Assembly (NCBI RefSeq): GCF_014843355.1
Contig: NZ_CP062137.1
Coordinates: 1,922,001-1,986,000 of the forward strand
Source of the DNA: Actinobacillus sp. GY-402
Lineage (GTDB): Bacteria > Pseudomonadota > Gammaproteobacteria > Enterobacterales > Pasteurellaceae
DNA: 64,000 nucleotides
Reading direction: 5' to 3'
Position 1 is the first letter of the stretch; each line of letters starts with the position of its first letter. The notes beneath the pieces were generated by a model that saw only the letters and a list, made by a program, of their open reading frames with translations, had not been told where the DNA came from and did no database searches. The position numbers and the translations under genes were made by a program. Of this stretch, positions 7,850-16,113 are shown piece by piece.

Positions 7850-9856
7850 ATGAATCAACCGACACTAAAAGAACTCACATTTCGAGGAATGTTGTTAGGC
7901 GCGCTGATTACGGTGATTTTCACCGCCTCTAACGTTTATTTAGGGCTGAAAGTCGGCTTGACGTTTGCTTCATCCATACCCGCTGCGGTCATTTCTATGG
8001 CGGTATTAAAATTTTTCAAGGGTTCGAATATTCTTGAAAACAACATGGTGCAAACGCAAGCGTCCTCAGCGGGCACACAATCTTCCGTCATCTTCGTACT
8101 ACCAGCAATGCTGATGGTCGGATACTGGCAAGGATTCCCGTTCTGGCAAACCTTATTGGTTTGTATGGCGGGCGGGATTTTAGGCGTAATTTTCACCGTG
8201 CCGTTGCGGCATGTAATGGTGGTGAAAAGCGATCTGCCTTACCCTGAAGGCGTAGCCGCGGCAGAAATTCTGAAAGCCGGTCATGACGAAAGCCATAACG
8301 GCGAAAGCGGTATCAAAGAAATCGCTGCCGGCGGAATATTGGCGGCTATCGTGGGATTTTGCACCAACGGATTACGCGTTATCGCCGACGGCGCCAGCTT
8401 ATGGTTCAAAGGCGCCAATGCCGTTTTTCAGGTACCGATGGGATTCTCTTTCGCCTTACTCGGCGCCGGTTATTTGGTCGGCATGGTGGGCGGTATTGCC
8501 ATTTTAGCGGGTATTTTCCTCGCCTGGGGCGTTGCCGTGCCGTATTTTACGGCGGCGGATCCGATGCCGGCGGATGCGGAAATGATCGGTTACGCAATGA
8601 ATATCTGGAAAACCAAAGTGCGTTTTATCGGTGTGGGAACTATCGGTATCGCGGCAATCTGGACGCTACTGATTTTGTTAAAACCGATGTTGCAGGGCAT
8701 GGGCCAATCCTTCCGCGCGCTGGGTGACAAAAACGTGCAAAAATCCGACCGCACTTCACAGGATTTATCGCCCAAAGCCATGGGTTTCATCACCTTAGTG
8801 AGCGTGGCGTTAATCGTATTGGCGTTGTATAACTTTGTGCAACCCGTTTCGCTTTCGGCGGAAGCGGCGTTATTGCTGATCGTGGTTTGTACCGCTCTTG
8901 CGGTGGTAATCGGCTTTTTTGTCGCCGCTGCCTGCGGTTACATGGCGGGATTGGTAGGTTCCTCTTCCAGCCCGATTTCCGGTATCGGCATTATTTCCGT
9001 AGTGATTACCTCTATTGTTCTCATGACAATCGGTAACAGCTTAGGCTTAACCGCACACGAAGACGGACAACGCTTCTTAACCGCGTTAACCATTTTCACC
9101 GGTTCTATCGTGATGACGACCGCCGCCATTTCCAACGATAACCTGCAGGACTTAAAAACCGGTCAGTTGGTACAGGCCACGCCTTGGCGCCAACAAATTG
9201 CGTTAATCATCGGCTGTATCGTAGGCGCTTTCGTTATTGCGCCGGTGCTCGAAATCCTGTTCAATGCCTATGGTTTCAGCGGTGCGATGCCGCGCGAAGG
9301 CATGGATGCGACCCAAGCGTTATCCGCGCCGCAAGCCACTTTGATGATGACCATCGCCAACGGCATTTTCTCCCATAATCTGGAATGGTCGTACATTTTC
9401 ACCGGTATCGCTTTAGGCATAGCGTTAATTATTGTGGACGCCTTGCTGAAAAAATCCAGCAACGAACGCTTTGCCCTGCCGGTGCTTGCCGTGGGAATGG
9501 GCATTTATTTGCCGCCGGCGGTCAATGCACCGATTGTTGTAGGCGCGGTGCTGGCTTGGCTCATCAATCGCCATATTGAAAGTTATGCCAAACGCAGCGG
9601 CAAAAATGCGGACGAGATAAAGAAAAAAGCGGATCGCTACGGTACGCTTTTCGCCGCCGGCTTAATCGTGGGCGAAAGCTTAATCGGCGTTCTACTTGCC
9701 TTTATTATCGCGGGCTCCGTCACATCCGGCGGTTCCGACGCCCCGCTGGCGTTAGCGTTGAATGATTGGGGCACCGTCGGTCAGGTGTTAGGATTAATCG
9801 TATTCGTCGCAGGAATCGGTATCTACGCCCTTCGCGTGTTGCGGGCCAAAAACTAA
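7850..9856 (+). CDS. OPT-family oligopeptide transporter
   Basis: 668 aa polytopic inner-membrane protein with roughly 14-16 hydrophobic segments. It begins MNQPTLKELTFRGMLLGALI; family-typical stretches include ASNVYLGLKVGLTFASSIPA near the N-terminus and YMAGLVGSSSSPISGIGI in the middle. It is the bacterial OPT type represented by H. influenzae HI0561, thought to move peptides or metal-peptide complexes with protons. Substrate cannot be read from sequence. Start is supported by AAGGAAATCTATT before the ATG. It is monocistronic and convergent with the GntP-type gene. Confidence 0.88.
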   Translation: MNQPTLKELTFRGMLLGALITVIFTASNVYLGLKVGLTFASSIPAAVISMAVLKFFKGSNILENNMVQTQASSAGTQSSVIFVLPAMLMVGYWQGFPFWQTLLVCMAGGILGVIFTVPLRHVMVVKSDLPYPEGVAAAEILKAGHDESHNGESGIKEIAAGGILAAIVGFCTNGLRVIADGASLWFKGANAVFQVPMGFSFALLGAGYLVGMVGGIAILAGIFLAWGVAVPYFTAADPMPADAEMIGYAMNIWKTKVRFIGVGTIGIAAIWTLLILLKPMLQGMGQSFRALGDKNVQKSDRTSQDLSPKAMGFITLVSVALIVLALYNFVQPVSLSAEAALLLIVVCTALAVVIGFFVAAACGYMAGLVGSSSSPISGIGIISVVITSIVLMTIGNSLGLTAHEDGQRFLTALTIFTGSIVMTTAAISNDNLQDLKTGQLVQATPWRQQIALIIGCIVGAFVIAPVLEILFNAYGFSGAMPREGMDATQALSAPQATLMMTIANGIFSHNLEWSYIFTGIALGIALIIVDALLKKSSNERFALPVLAVGMGIYLPPAVNAPIVVGAVLAWLINRHIESYAKRSGKNADEIKKKADRYGTLFAAGLIVGESLIGVLLAFIIAGSVTSGGSDAPLALALNDWGTVGQVLGLIVFVAGIGIYALRVLRAKN

Positions 9857-9880
9857 TATTTCACCTCAACAAAAGTAAGC

Positions 9881-9940
9881 ATCATCTGCACCCCAAAGGT
9901 TGGATTTAATCGCCGACCGATTAAGGTGCAGAATATGATT
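9881..9940. terminator. Inverted repeat between convergent OPT and GntP-type genes
   Basis: Arms TCATCTGCACC and GGTGCAGAATATGA, about 32 bases apart, lie between two convergent stop codons. The spacing is long for an intrinsic terminator and there is no strong T run, so a bidirectional terminator role is tentative. Confidence 0.35.
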
Positions 9941-9954
9941 CCCGCCTTCGCGAA

Positions 9955-11307
9955 TCAAACCGCCATCCACACCAAACTGACAATCAGAAACGCAATCACG
10001 CCGTAAATGGTTGTGAGAACCGACCAGGTTTTTAAGCCGTCCGCCACCGAAATACCGAAGAATTTTGTCCAAACCCAAAATAAGCTATCGTTTACGTGGG
10101 ATAACGTCATCGAGCCCGCGCCTACGGCGGCGGTAATGAGCGCGATTTGCACGCCGTTGTATCCGCCCGCATTAATTGCCGGCGCAAGAATGGTCGCGGT
10201 CGTAATGGTCGCAACCGTTGCCGAGCCCTGGGCGGCGCGTAACAAAGCGGCAAGGATAAAACCCAAAGCCAAGACGTGCAATCCCGTGCTTGCCAAGACT
10301 TCGGATAAGGCTTTGCCCACACCGCTGGCATCCAGAACTTTACCGAACATCCCGCCGGCACCGGTGATTAAAATAATACCGGCAATCGGCGCTAACGAAG
10401 AATTCAAAATTTCTTCCAGTTTTTCTTTATCCCAGCCGCGGCGAATGCCTAAAACATAAGAAGAAATACAGACGGCAAGCAATAAAGCGAAGGGCGAACT
10501 GCCGACCATACTGAAAATATCGCGCACGATATTGCCTTTCGGTAAGGTGGTGGCGGTGATGGTGCCTAGCATAATAAGCACCAAAGGTAACACAATCATG
10601 GTTAACACGGTGCCGAATTTAGGTAACCCGTCGGCATTATGCGATAGCTGTTTTTGATATTGAATCAAATCCGTTGAAGCGGGGACATGAATGAACGTGC
10701 GTTTAGTAAAGAACGGAATAAACAGCTGTCCCAGCAAATAAGCCGGCAAGGCTGCGCAAAAACCGACGCCCAGAACAAAACCGATATCCGCATTCAATAC
10801 TTGCGCACCGGCGACTACGCCCGGATGGGGCGGCAACATGACGTGCACCGTTAACATGGACAGCCCGATCGGTAAGGCGTAAACCAGCATGTTCCCGCCG
10901 ATGCGGCGCGCCACGCTGAAAATGATGGGCAACAATACGATAAAGCCTACGTCCACGAAAACCGGAATGCCGAAAATAAAGCCGGTGGCGCCCAAGGCAA
11001 AAGCGGCGCGTTTTTCGCCGAATTTATCCAATAACCAACCTGCCAACACATCGGCGCCGTTTGATTTCTCAATCACTTTACCGAGCATGGCGCCCAATCC
11101 CACGATGAGGGCGACACTGCCCAGGGTTCCGCCCATGCCTTTGACTAAGGTCGGAATAACATCGCCCAGCGGAATACCCGCGCTGAGCGCCACGGCAATA
11201 CTGACTACGCCCAATGCTAAGAAAGGGTGAACTCTACCGCGAATCATTAAGGCCAGCAACGCGATCACGCTCACCAAGCCAATAAGAATAAGACTGCCGT
11301 TTGACAT
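9955..11307 (-). CDS. GntP-family permease, probable L-threonate (four-carbon sugar acid) transporter
   Basis: 450 aa with about 12-14 hydrophobic segments. The N-terminus is MSNGSLILIGLVSVIALLAL; ATGFIFGIPVFVDVGFIVLL is a hallmark of the gluconate:H+ symporter family. It is the last gene of the ltnD-otnK-otnC-otnI cluster, the same arrangement as H. influenzae HI1010-HI1015. Context makes L-threonate a better substrate guess than gluconate. A strong Shine-Dalgarno (GAGGTGATGAT) precedes the ATG, and a hairpin with a T run sits just upstream. Confidence 0.85.
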   Translation of the reverse strand: MSNGSLILIGLVSVIALLALMIRGRVHPFLALGVVSIAVALSAGIPLGDVIPTLVKGMGGTLGSVALIVGLGAMLGKVIEKSNGADVLAGWLLDKFGEKRAAFALGATGFIFGIPVFVDVGFIVLLPIIFSVARRIGGNMLVYALPIGLSMLTVHVMLPPHPGVVAGAQVLNADIGFVLGVGFCAALPAYLLGQLFIPFFTKRTFIHVPASTDLIQYQKQLSHNADGLPKFGTVLTMIVLPLVLIMLGTITATTLPKGNIVRDIFSMVGSSPFALLLAVCISSYVLGIRRGWDKEKLEEILNSSLAPIAGIILITGAGGMFGKVLDASGVGKALSEVLASTGLHVLALGFILAALLRAAQGSATVATITTATILAPAINAGGYNGVQIALITAAVGAGSMTLSHVNDSLFWVWTKFFGISVADGLKTWSVLTTIYGVIAFLIVSLVWMAV

Positions 11308-11319
11308 ATCATCACCTCG

Positions 11320-11355
11320 ATTTAAAAAAGCGCTTCACTTCAATGAAACGCTTTA
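11320..11355 (-). terminator. Hairpin with T run between otnI and the permease gene
   Basis: On the minus strand, AAAGCGTTTC-ATTGAA-GTGAAGCGCT is followed by TTTTTT, immediately before the permease Shine-Dalgarno. It has the form of an intrinsic terminator placed inside the operon. It could attenuate read-through from the catabolic genes or stabilise a processed permease transcript. Confidence 0.6.
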
Positions 11356-11465
11356 TTCAGGTTTGCACCGTTCACTCATTGATAATGAAAAGTGCGGTCA
11401 AAATTTTGAAAGTTTTTTGCAGGCGGGCTTTCCGTCATCCCGCCGCGCATCATCTTTTCAGGTCT

Positions 11466-12242
11466 TTATTTATAGGTTTGGAACCAACCCAACCCGGCGG
11501 CGGTGTCACTGCGCGGATTATATTCGCAGCCCACATAACCTTGATAACCAATTTCATCCAACTTATTGAAAATAAACGGATAATTGATTTCACCCTCATC
11601 TGGCTCGTGACGATCCGGAACGGAGGCGATTTGCACGTGATAAAGCACGTTTTTCACGCGATCGGTTAAACGCGCCAGATTACCTTCCACATTCTGAGCG
11701 TGATAATAATCAAGCTGCAGGAACACGTTGTCCCGATTCACTAAATCGATGATTTCCAGGGCGTCGTCCTGGGTTTTCATTAAGTAGTTTTCCTTCACTT
11801 GCGGACTTAATGCTTCCAGTACGATATTGATGCCGTGCGGTTTAAATTTTTCCGAAGCGTAACGTAAATTATCGATAAAGGTTTGTTTATATTTGGCGCG
11901 GCTTTGACCCGGCGGAACAACGCCGCCCATAATTAAAACCGTAGGGCATTCCAGCACAAGCGCATATTCCAACGCCAAATCGATATGTCGGCGGCTTTCC
12001 TCCTCTCTGCCCGGAATGGCGGATACGCCCCATTCTCCCGCGGCAATATTGCCGGGCAGGGAATTGAACAACACCTGTTTCAATTCGTGTAAATTGAGTT
12101 TGGCTTTTAATTCTTGCGCCGGATAATCGTAAGGCCATAAATATTCCACATATTTAAATCCCGCCCGGGCCGCCGCTTCAAAACGATCAAGAAACGGCAC
12201 TTCCGTAAACATCATAGTTAGATTTGCTGCAAATTTAGGCAT
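11466..12242 (-). CDS. otnI: 2-oxo-tetronate isomerase
   Basis: 258 aa TIM-barrel protein of the hydroxypyruvate isomerase (Hyi) family, beginning MPKFAANLTMMFTEVPFLDR. The VLEALSPQVKENYLM, LDYYHAQ and GYVGCEYNPR segments supply the metal-binding Glu, Asp, His and Glu expected for the fold. The family converts 2-oxo-tetronate to 3-oxo-tetronate, feeding the kinase. It starts two bases after the otnC stop, so translation is likely coupled. In this cluster the OtnI assignment is preferred over glyoxylate-pathway Hyi. Confidence 0.88.
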   Translation of the reverse strand: MPKFAANLTMMFTEVPFLDRFEAAARAGFKYVEYLWPYDYPAQELKAKLNLHELKQVLFNSLPGNIAAGEWGVSAIPGREEESRRHIDLALEYALVLECPTVLIMGGVVPPGQSRAKYKQTFIDNLRYASEKFKPHGINIVLEALSPQVKENYLMKTQDDALEIIDLVNRDNVFLQLDYYHAQNVEGNLARLTDRVKNVLYHVQIASVPDRHEPDEGEINYPFIFNKLDEIGYQGYVGCEYNPRSDTAAGLGWFQTYK

Positions 12243-12244
12243 AA

Positions 12245-12877
12245 TTATTTTCCTCTGTTTTCGAGATCTTTCACTTCTTCATCAGTCAGATAACGAATTT
12301 TTTGTCCTTGTAAAATGAAGAATAATTTTGCGGTTTCTTCCAATTCTTCCGCATTATCGGCGGCATCCGACAAATCGGTTCCCGTCACCACAACTCCGTG
12401 GTTTGCCAACAGGAACGCCTTGCCCGTTAACGCGCGATTACCGAGTTCTTCCGCAATTTTAGGCGAACCCGGACGGTAATAAGGAATGACCTGCATTTTA
12501 CCTACGCGCATCACATAATAGGGCGTGAAGGCGCGCACGGCATTGTTCGGGTTAAGACCGTCCAGGCACGAAAGTGCGGTCAAATAGGTGCTATGCAAAT
12601 GCACGATGGCTTTGCAGGCGGGATTTTTCTTGTACATCGCCAAGTGAAACACCGATTCTTTCGACGGTTTATCGCCTTCCAATAAATTGCCGTTCAGATC
12701 CAGCACGGACAAGCGTTCCGCCCGTAAGCGACCTAAAGAAGAACCTGTCGGCGTGACTAACACGCGATTGTCATCAAGGCGCACGGACAAATTACCGGCG
12801 CCGCCCACGGTATAACCGCGCTCATAAAAAGAACGCCCGAGTTTTACCATTAATTCTTTTTGTTCTAAATCCGTCAT
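12245..12877 (-). CDS. otnC: 3-oxo-tetronate 4-phosphate decarboxylase
   Basis: 210 aa class II aldolase/adducin-family protein. GGAGNLSVRL near residue 25, the ESVFHLAMY segment, the zinc-binding HLHS and a later ANHGV His are present. It decarboxylates 3-oxo-tetronate 4-phosphate to dihydroxyacetone phosphate. It resembles L-fuculose-phosphate aldolase, but its neighbours specify OtnC. The start codon overlaps the otnK stop (ATGA). Confidence 0.9.
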   Translation of the reverse strand: MTDLEQKELMVKLGRSFYERGYTVGGAGNLSVRLDDNRVLVTPTGSSLGRLRAERLSVLDLNGNLLEGDKPSKESVFHLAMYKKNPACKAIVHLHSTYLTALSCLDGLNPNNAVRAFTPYYVMRVGKMQVIPYYRPGSPKIAEELGNRALTGKAFLLANHGVVVTGTDLSDAADNAEELEETAKLFFILQGQKIRYLTDEEVKDLENRGK

Positions 12878-14121
12878 ACAAACATTCCTTGTGCGTATTC
12901 AAAAAAATCTTCTTGGCCGAAATTGCCCGATTTAAGCGCCAGAAAAATCTCTTCTTCCACCGCTTTTAACCAAGGCACGCCGGGAGCGATTTGTTTGCCG
13001 ATATGAAAACCAGCGAAGCCAAGCCACTGCACCACAATACTTGAAGTTTCACCGCCGGCGGTGATGAAATTGGTCACGCCATATCGTTTCAATTTAAGCG
13101 CCAGCTGTGCGAAAGTGTGTTCAATGGCGTGGCTGGCTTTATCGACGCCAAATTCATTCTGAATCGCTTTCAACGCATCAGGCGGCACCGTTGCAAAAAC
13201 CATCGGCGCAAGCGGCGCGTCAAGATTTGCAATCACCCACCGATAAAGCTCTTCTACATAATTCGGATTATTCATCGCTTGTTCTACGCTAAGCTGAAAG
13301 TGCGGTGCGTTTTTGCGATATTTTTCCACCTGTTTATTGGTCATCACCGAACAAGAACCCGAAAGCACCACGGTTTTGCCTTTTCTCGGTGTGAAGGCGT
13401 TCGTGCCTTTCTTGCCGCCGCTTAACCGAGCCGCCATATAAGCGCCCAGACCGGAACCGCCGGTGACGAGTTTGAAATCCGCCACCGCTTCGGCAAGCGC
13501 TTCAAGCTGCGAATTATCCGCCGCGTCCACTACGGCGTAGCGATAACCTTGCGCTTTCAACTCGGCGAAACGCTCTTTCACGCGCGCAGCGCCCCGAATC
13601 ACATCCGCATAGGTGACCAACCCCGTTTTGCCTTTAGCCTGCGCATCCATCAAACGCATTAAGTTGGCATCGGTCATAGGCGTAATCGGGTGATTTTTCA
13701 TGCCCGATTCGCTTAACAGCTGCTCGCCTACGAATAAATAACCGTTAAAAATGGTGCGACCGTTCACAGGCAAAGCCGGCGAAATCACGGTAAAATCTTC
13801 GCCTAATTCGTCAAGCAACGCATCGGTTACCGGACCGATATTGCCTTTCGGCGTGCTGTCAAAAGTGGAACAATATTTAAAATAAAACTGACTACAACCG
13901 TTTTCTTTCAACCATTTATACGCGCTTAAGGATTGTTCAATCGCTTCGTTAACGGGGTTAGAACGCGATTTTAAGCTGATCACGATCGCATCCGCTTTGC
14001 TATTGAGCGGTTGTTGCGGAATCCCGTTCATTTGCACCGCACTGAGCCCGTTTTCCACTAAAAAACTGGCAATGTCGCTGGCTCCGGTGAAATCGTCTGC
14101 AATAACGCCTAACATAGTCAC
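12874..14121 (-). CDS. otnK: 3-oxo-tetronate kinase
   Basis: 415 aa four-carbon acid sugar kinase (former DUF1537). The N-terminal substrate domain starts MLGVIADDFTGASDIASFLV; the C-terminal nucleotide-binding domain carries VLSGSCSVMTNKQV and ITAGGETSSIVVQWLG. It phosphorylates the oxidised tetronate at O4 for OtnC. It overlaps ltnD by four bases upstream and otnC by four bases downstream, so the three genes are tightly coupled. Confidence 0.93.
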   Translation of the reverse strand: MTMLGVIADDFTGASDIASFLVENGLSAVQMNGIPQQPLNSKADAIVISLKSRSNPVNEAIEQSLSAYKWLKENGCSQFYFKYCSTFDSTPKGNIGPVTDALLDELGEDFTVISPALPVNGRTIFNGYLFVGEQLLSESGMKNHPITPMTDANLMRLMDAQAKGKTGLVTYADVIRGAARVKERFAELKAQGYRYAVVDAADNSQLEALAEAVADFKLVTGGSGLGAYMAARLSGGKKGTNAFTPRKGKTVVLSGSCSVMTNKQVEKYRKNAPHFQLSVEQAMNNPNYVEELYRWVIANLDAPLAPMVFATVPPDALKAIQNEFGVDKASHAIEHTFAQLALKLKRYGVTNFITAGGETSSIVVQWLGFAGFHIGKQIAPGVPWLKAVEEEIFLALKSGNFGQEDFFEYAQGMFV

Positions 14122-15023
14122 GCTCCTTTTTTCGGAAGATTAACGCCGCTGAAAATTTTAATCACGGCGCTGTCGTCTTCTTTGCCGTAACCGGCGTTGC
14201 TGGCTTGCGTAAACATGGAATACGCGGTGCTGGCTAAATAAAGGGGGAAATGAAGGGATTTTGCAGTGTCGTTCACCAGACCTAAATCCTTCACGAAAAT
14301 ATCCACCATGGATAACGGCGTGTAATCGCCGTCCACCACATGTTTCATCCGGTTTTCAAACATCCAGGAATTTCCCGCGGCATGGGTGACGACATCGTAC
14401 ATTACATCTAACGGAATGCCGGCTTTTGACGCCAGCGCCATCGCTTCCGCACCCGCCGCGATATGCACGCCAGCCAGCAATTGGTGCACGATTTTCACGG
14501 TTGCGCCTAATCCGATTTCTTCACCGATGTTATAGACTTTCGCGGCGGTGGCATTCAAAACCGGTTGTAGTTTATTAAAGGCTTCCTGTGAACCCGACGC
14601 CATCACGGTCATTTCGCCTTTTAAGGCTTTTGCCGCACCGCCGGACACCGGCGCATCCAGCATAATCAGCCCTAATTCTGTTAATTTTTGTGAAATCCCT
14701 TGCGCATCAGCCGCCGCCATGGTGGAAGACACCATCACCGCCGTCCCCGGTTTTAGTTTTTTTGCAATACCGTTTTCGCCGAATAAAGCGGAATTCGCTT
14801 GCGCCGCATTAACCACCAACACCACAACGGCATCCAAATTTTGTGCAAATCCCTCACCGTTTGTTGCAACATCTTTAGCGCCGGCAGCTTTTAATTTTTC
14901 TAATGCCGCCGGATTTAAATCAATGCCGTAAGTGTTCAAACCCGCATTAATACAGGATACGGCGGCGCCCATGCCCATCGAGCCCAAACCGATAACGGCG
15001 ACAGAATAAGATTGATTATTCAT
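14118..15023 (-). CDS. ltnD: L-threonate dehydrogenase
   Basis: 301 aa beta-hydroxyacid dehydrogenase. GLGSMGMGAA gives the NAD-binding Rossmann motif, DAPVSGGAAKALKGEMTVMA is the substrate-binding signature, and the catalytic Lys lies in GATVKIVHQLLAG. It oxidises L-threonate at C2. It is the first gene of the operon, preceded by GAGGAGGATTCATA. The operon faces away from the DeoR regulator across a 184-base promoter region. Confidence 0.92.
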   Translation of the reverse strand: MNNQSYSVAVIGLGSMGMGAAVSCINAGLNTYGIDLNPAALEKLKAAGAKDVATNGEGFAQNLDAVVVLVVNAAQANSALFGENGIAKKLKPGTAVMVSSTMAAADAQGISQKLTELGLIMLDAPVSGGAAKALKGEMTVMASGSQEAFNKLQPVLNATAAKVYNIGEEIGLGATVKIVHQLLAGVHIAAGAEAMALASKAGIPLDVMYDVVTHAAGNSWMFENRMKHVVDGDYTPLSMVDIFVKDLGLVNDTAKSLHFPLYLASTAYSMFTQASNAGYGKEDDSAVIKIFSGVNLPKKGA

Positions 15024-15093
15024 TATGAATCCTCCTCAAGATAAATCAGCTGTAACAACGCTGAGTATTCTGCCCGATGAATGTGTGAAAATC

Positions 15094-15109
15094 TGTGATC
15101 AAGATCGCA
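15094..15109. promoter_or_regulatory. CRP-like site in the ltnD/regulator intergenic region
   Basis: TGTGATCAAGATCGCA matches the CRP half-sites TGTGA-N6-TCACA except one base. It lies 71 bases upstream of ltnD and 99 bases upstream of the regulator, consistent with catabolite control of a carbon-source operon. The adjacent AT-rich stretch to 15190 probably also holds the DeoR operator and both promoters. Confidence 0.6.
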
Positions 15110-15207
15110 AAAATGATAAATATTGTTAAAATATGTTCAAAAAAGATATGGATTGATCATGCGATATAAAGTCATATAATGAGAAACCGTATATTCAAGG
15201 AGATAAG

Positions 15208-15966
15208 ATGATACCTTTAGAGAGACTTCGCATTGAGCTTGAACTTATCCGAAAATACGGCGTAATCAGCATCAACACGTTAATGGAAAATTTAAACGTT
15301 TCGCATATGACAATTCGGCGAGACATCCAAAAACTCGAGAGCGAAGGCAAGGTCATCTCGGTGTCGGGCGGCGTACAATTGCTGGAGCGACTGGAAACGG
15401 AGCTGCCCCACGATGATAAATCGCGGCTTTCCCACGATCAAAAGGAACAAATCGGCAAAGCGGCGGCGGATCTGATCCCGCAAAATTGCGTGGTTTATTT
15501 AGACGCCGGTACCACAACGCTTGAAATTGCAAAATATATTACCGAGCGCGAGGATTTGTTAGTCGTCACCAATGATTTTGTGATTGCCAATTATCTGATG
15601 ATTAACGGCAAATGCCGCCTGATTCATATCGGCGGCACCGTCAATAAAGCCAACCGTTCTTCCGTCGGCGAATTAGCGGCGCAAACATTGCGGCAGCTCT
15701 CCGTCGATTTGGCGTTTATTTCGACTTCTTCGTGGAATTTGGCGGGTTTAACCACGCCGGACGAAGACAAAATTTCGGTCAAGCGCGCCATTATTCAGGC
15801 CAGCAGACGCAAAGTATTGGTTTCCGATTCCTCAAAATACGGCAAAGTCGCCACATTTTCACTCTTTCCGTTGACAACATTTAATCGTATTATTTGCGAC
15901 AAAGGATTAGTGATAAACGCGCAGGAAAAAATCCGTGAAATGGATGTGGAATTATCATTGGTGTGA
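15208..15966 (+). CDS. DeoR-family regulator of the threonate operon
   Basis: 252 aa. An N-terminal winged helix-turn-helix (LELIRKYGVISINTLMENLN, then VSHMTIRRDIQKLESEGK) is followed by the sugar-phosphate-sensing DeoR C-terminal domain with YLDAGTTTLEIAKYI and IHIGGTVNKANRSSVG. Divergent from ltnD, as in H. influenzae HI1009. It probably represses the operon until a pathway intermediate binds. Start supported by AAGGAGATAAG. Confidence 0.9.
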   Translation: MIPLERLRIELELIRKYGVISINTLMENLNVSHMTIRRDIQKLESEGKVISVSGGVQLLERLETELPHDDKSRLSHDQKEQIGKAAADLIPQNCVVYLDAGTTTLEIAKYITEREDLLVVTNDFVIANYLMINGKCRLIHIGGTVNKANRSSVGELAAQTLRQLSVDLAFISTSSWNLAGLTTPDEDKISVKRAIIQASRRKVLVSDSSKYGKVATFSLFPLTTFNRIICDKGLVINAQEKIREMDVELSLV

Positions 15967-15999
15967 ATGTTTATTCGCCGTCCTTGAAAGCATTGTGCC

Positions 16000-16048
16000 C
16001 TTTCGGGCCATCGGTCAAAAAACGTTGCGTTTTTTGACCGCACTTCTA
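16000..16048. terminator. Terminator after the DeoR gene, with USS
   Basis: Perfect 12-bp stem GGTCAAAAAACG (16013-16024) and CGTTTTTTGACC (16028-16039) with a TTG loop, running into the USS core ACCGCACTT. A smaller GCCC-TTTC-GGGC hairpin precedes it. Confidence 0.7.
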
Positions 16049-16113
16049 ATAAAGCTGATGCGGCAATATGATTTGAGCGCGACTTCGCATTGAAAAATAA
16101 CCGTGGAGTAGAC

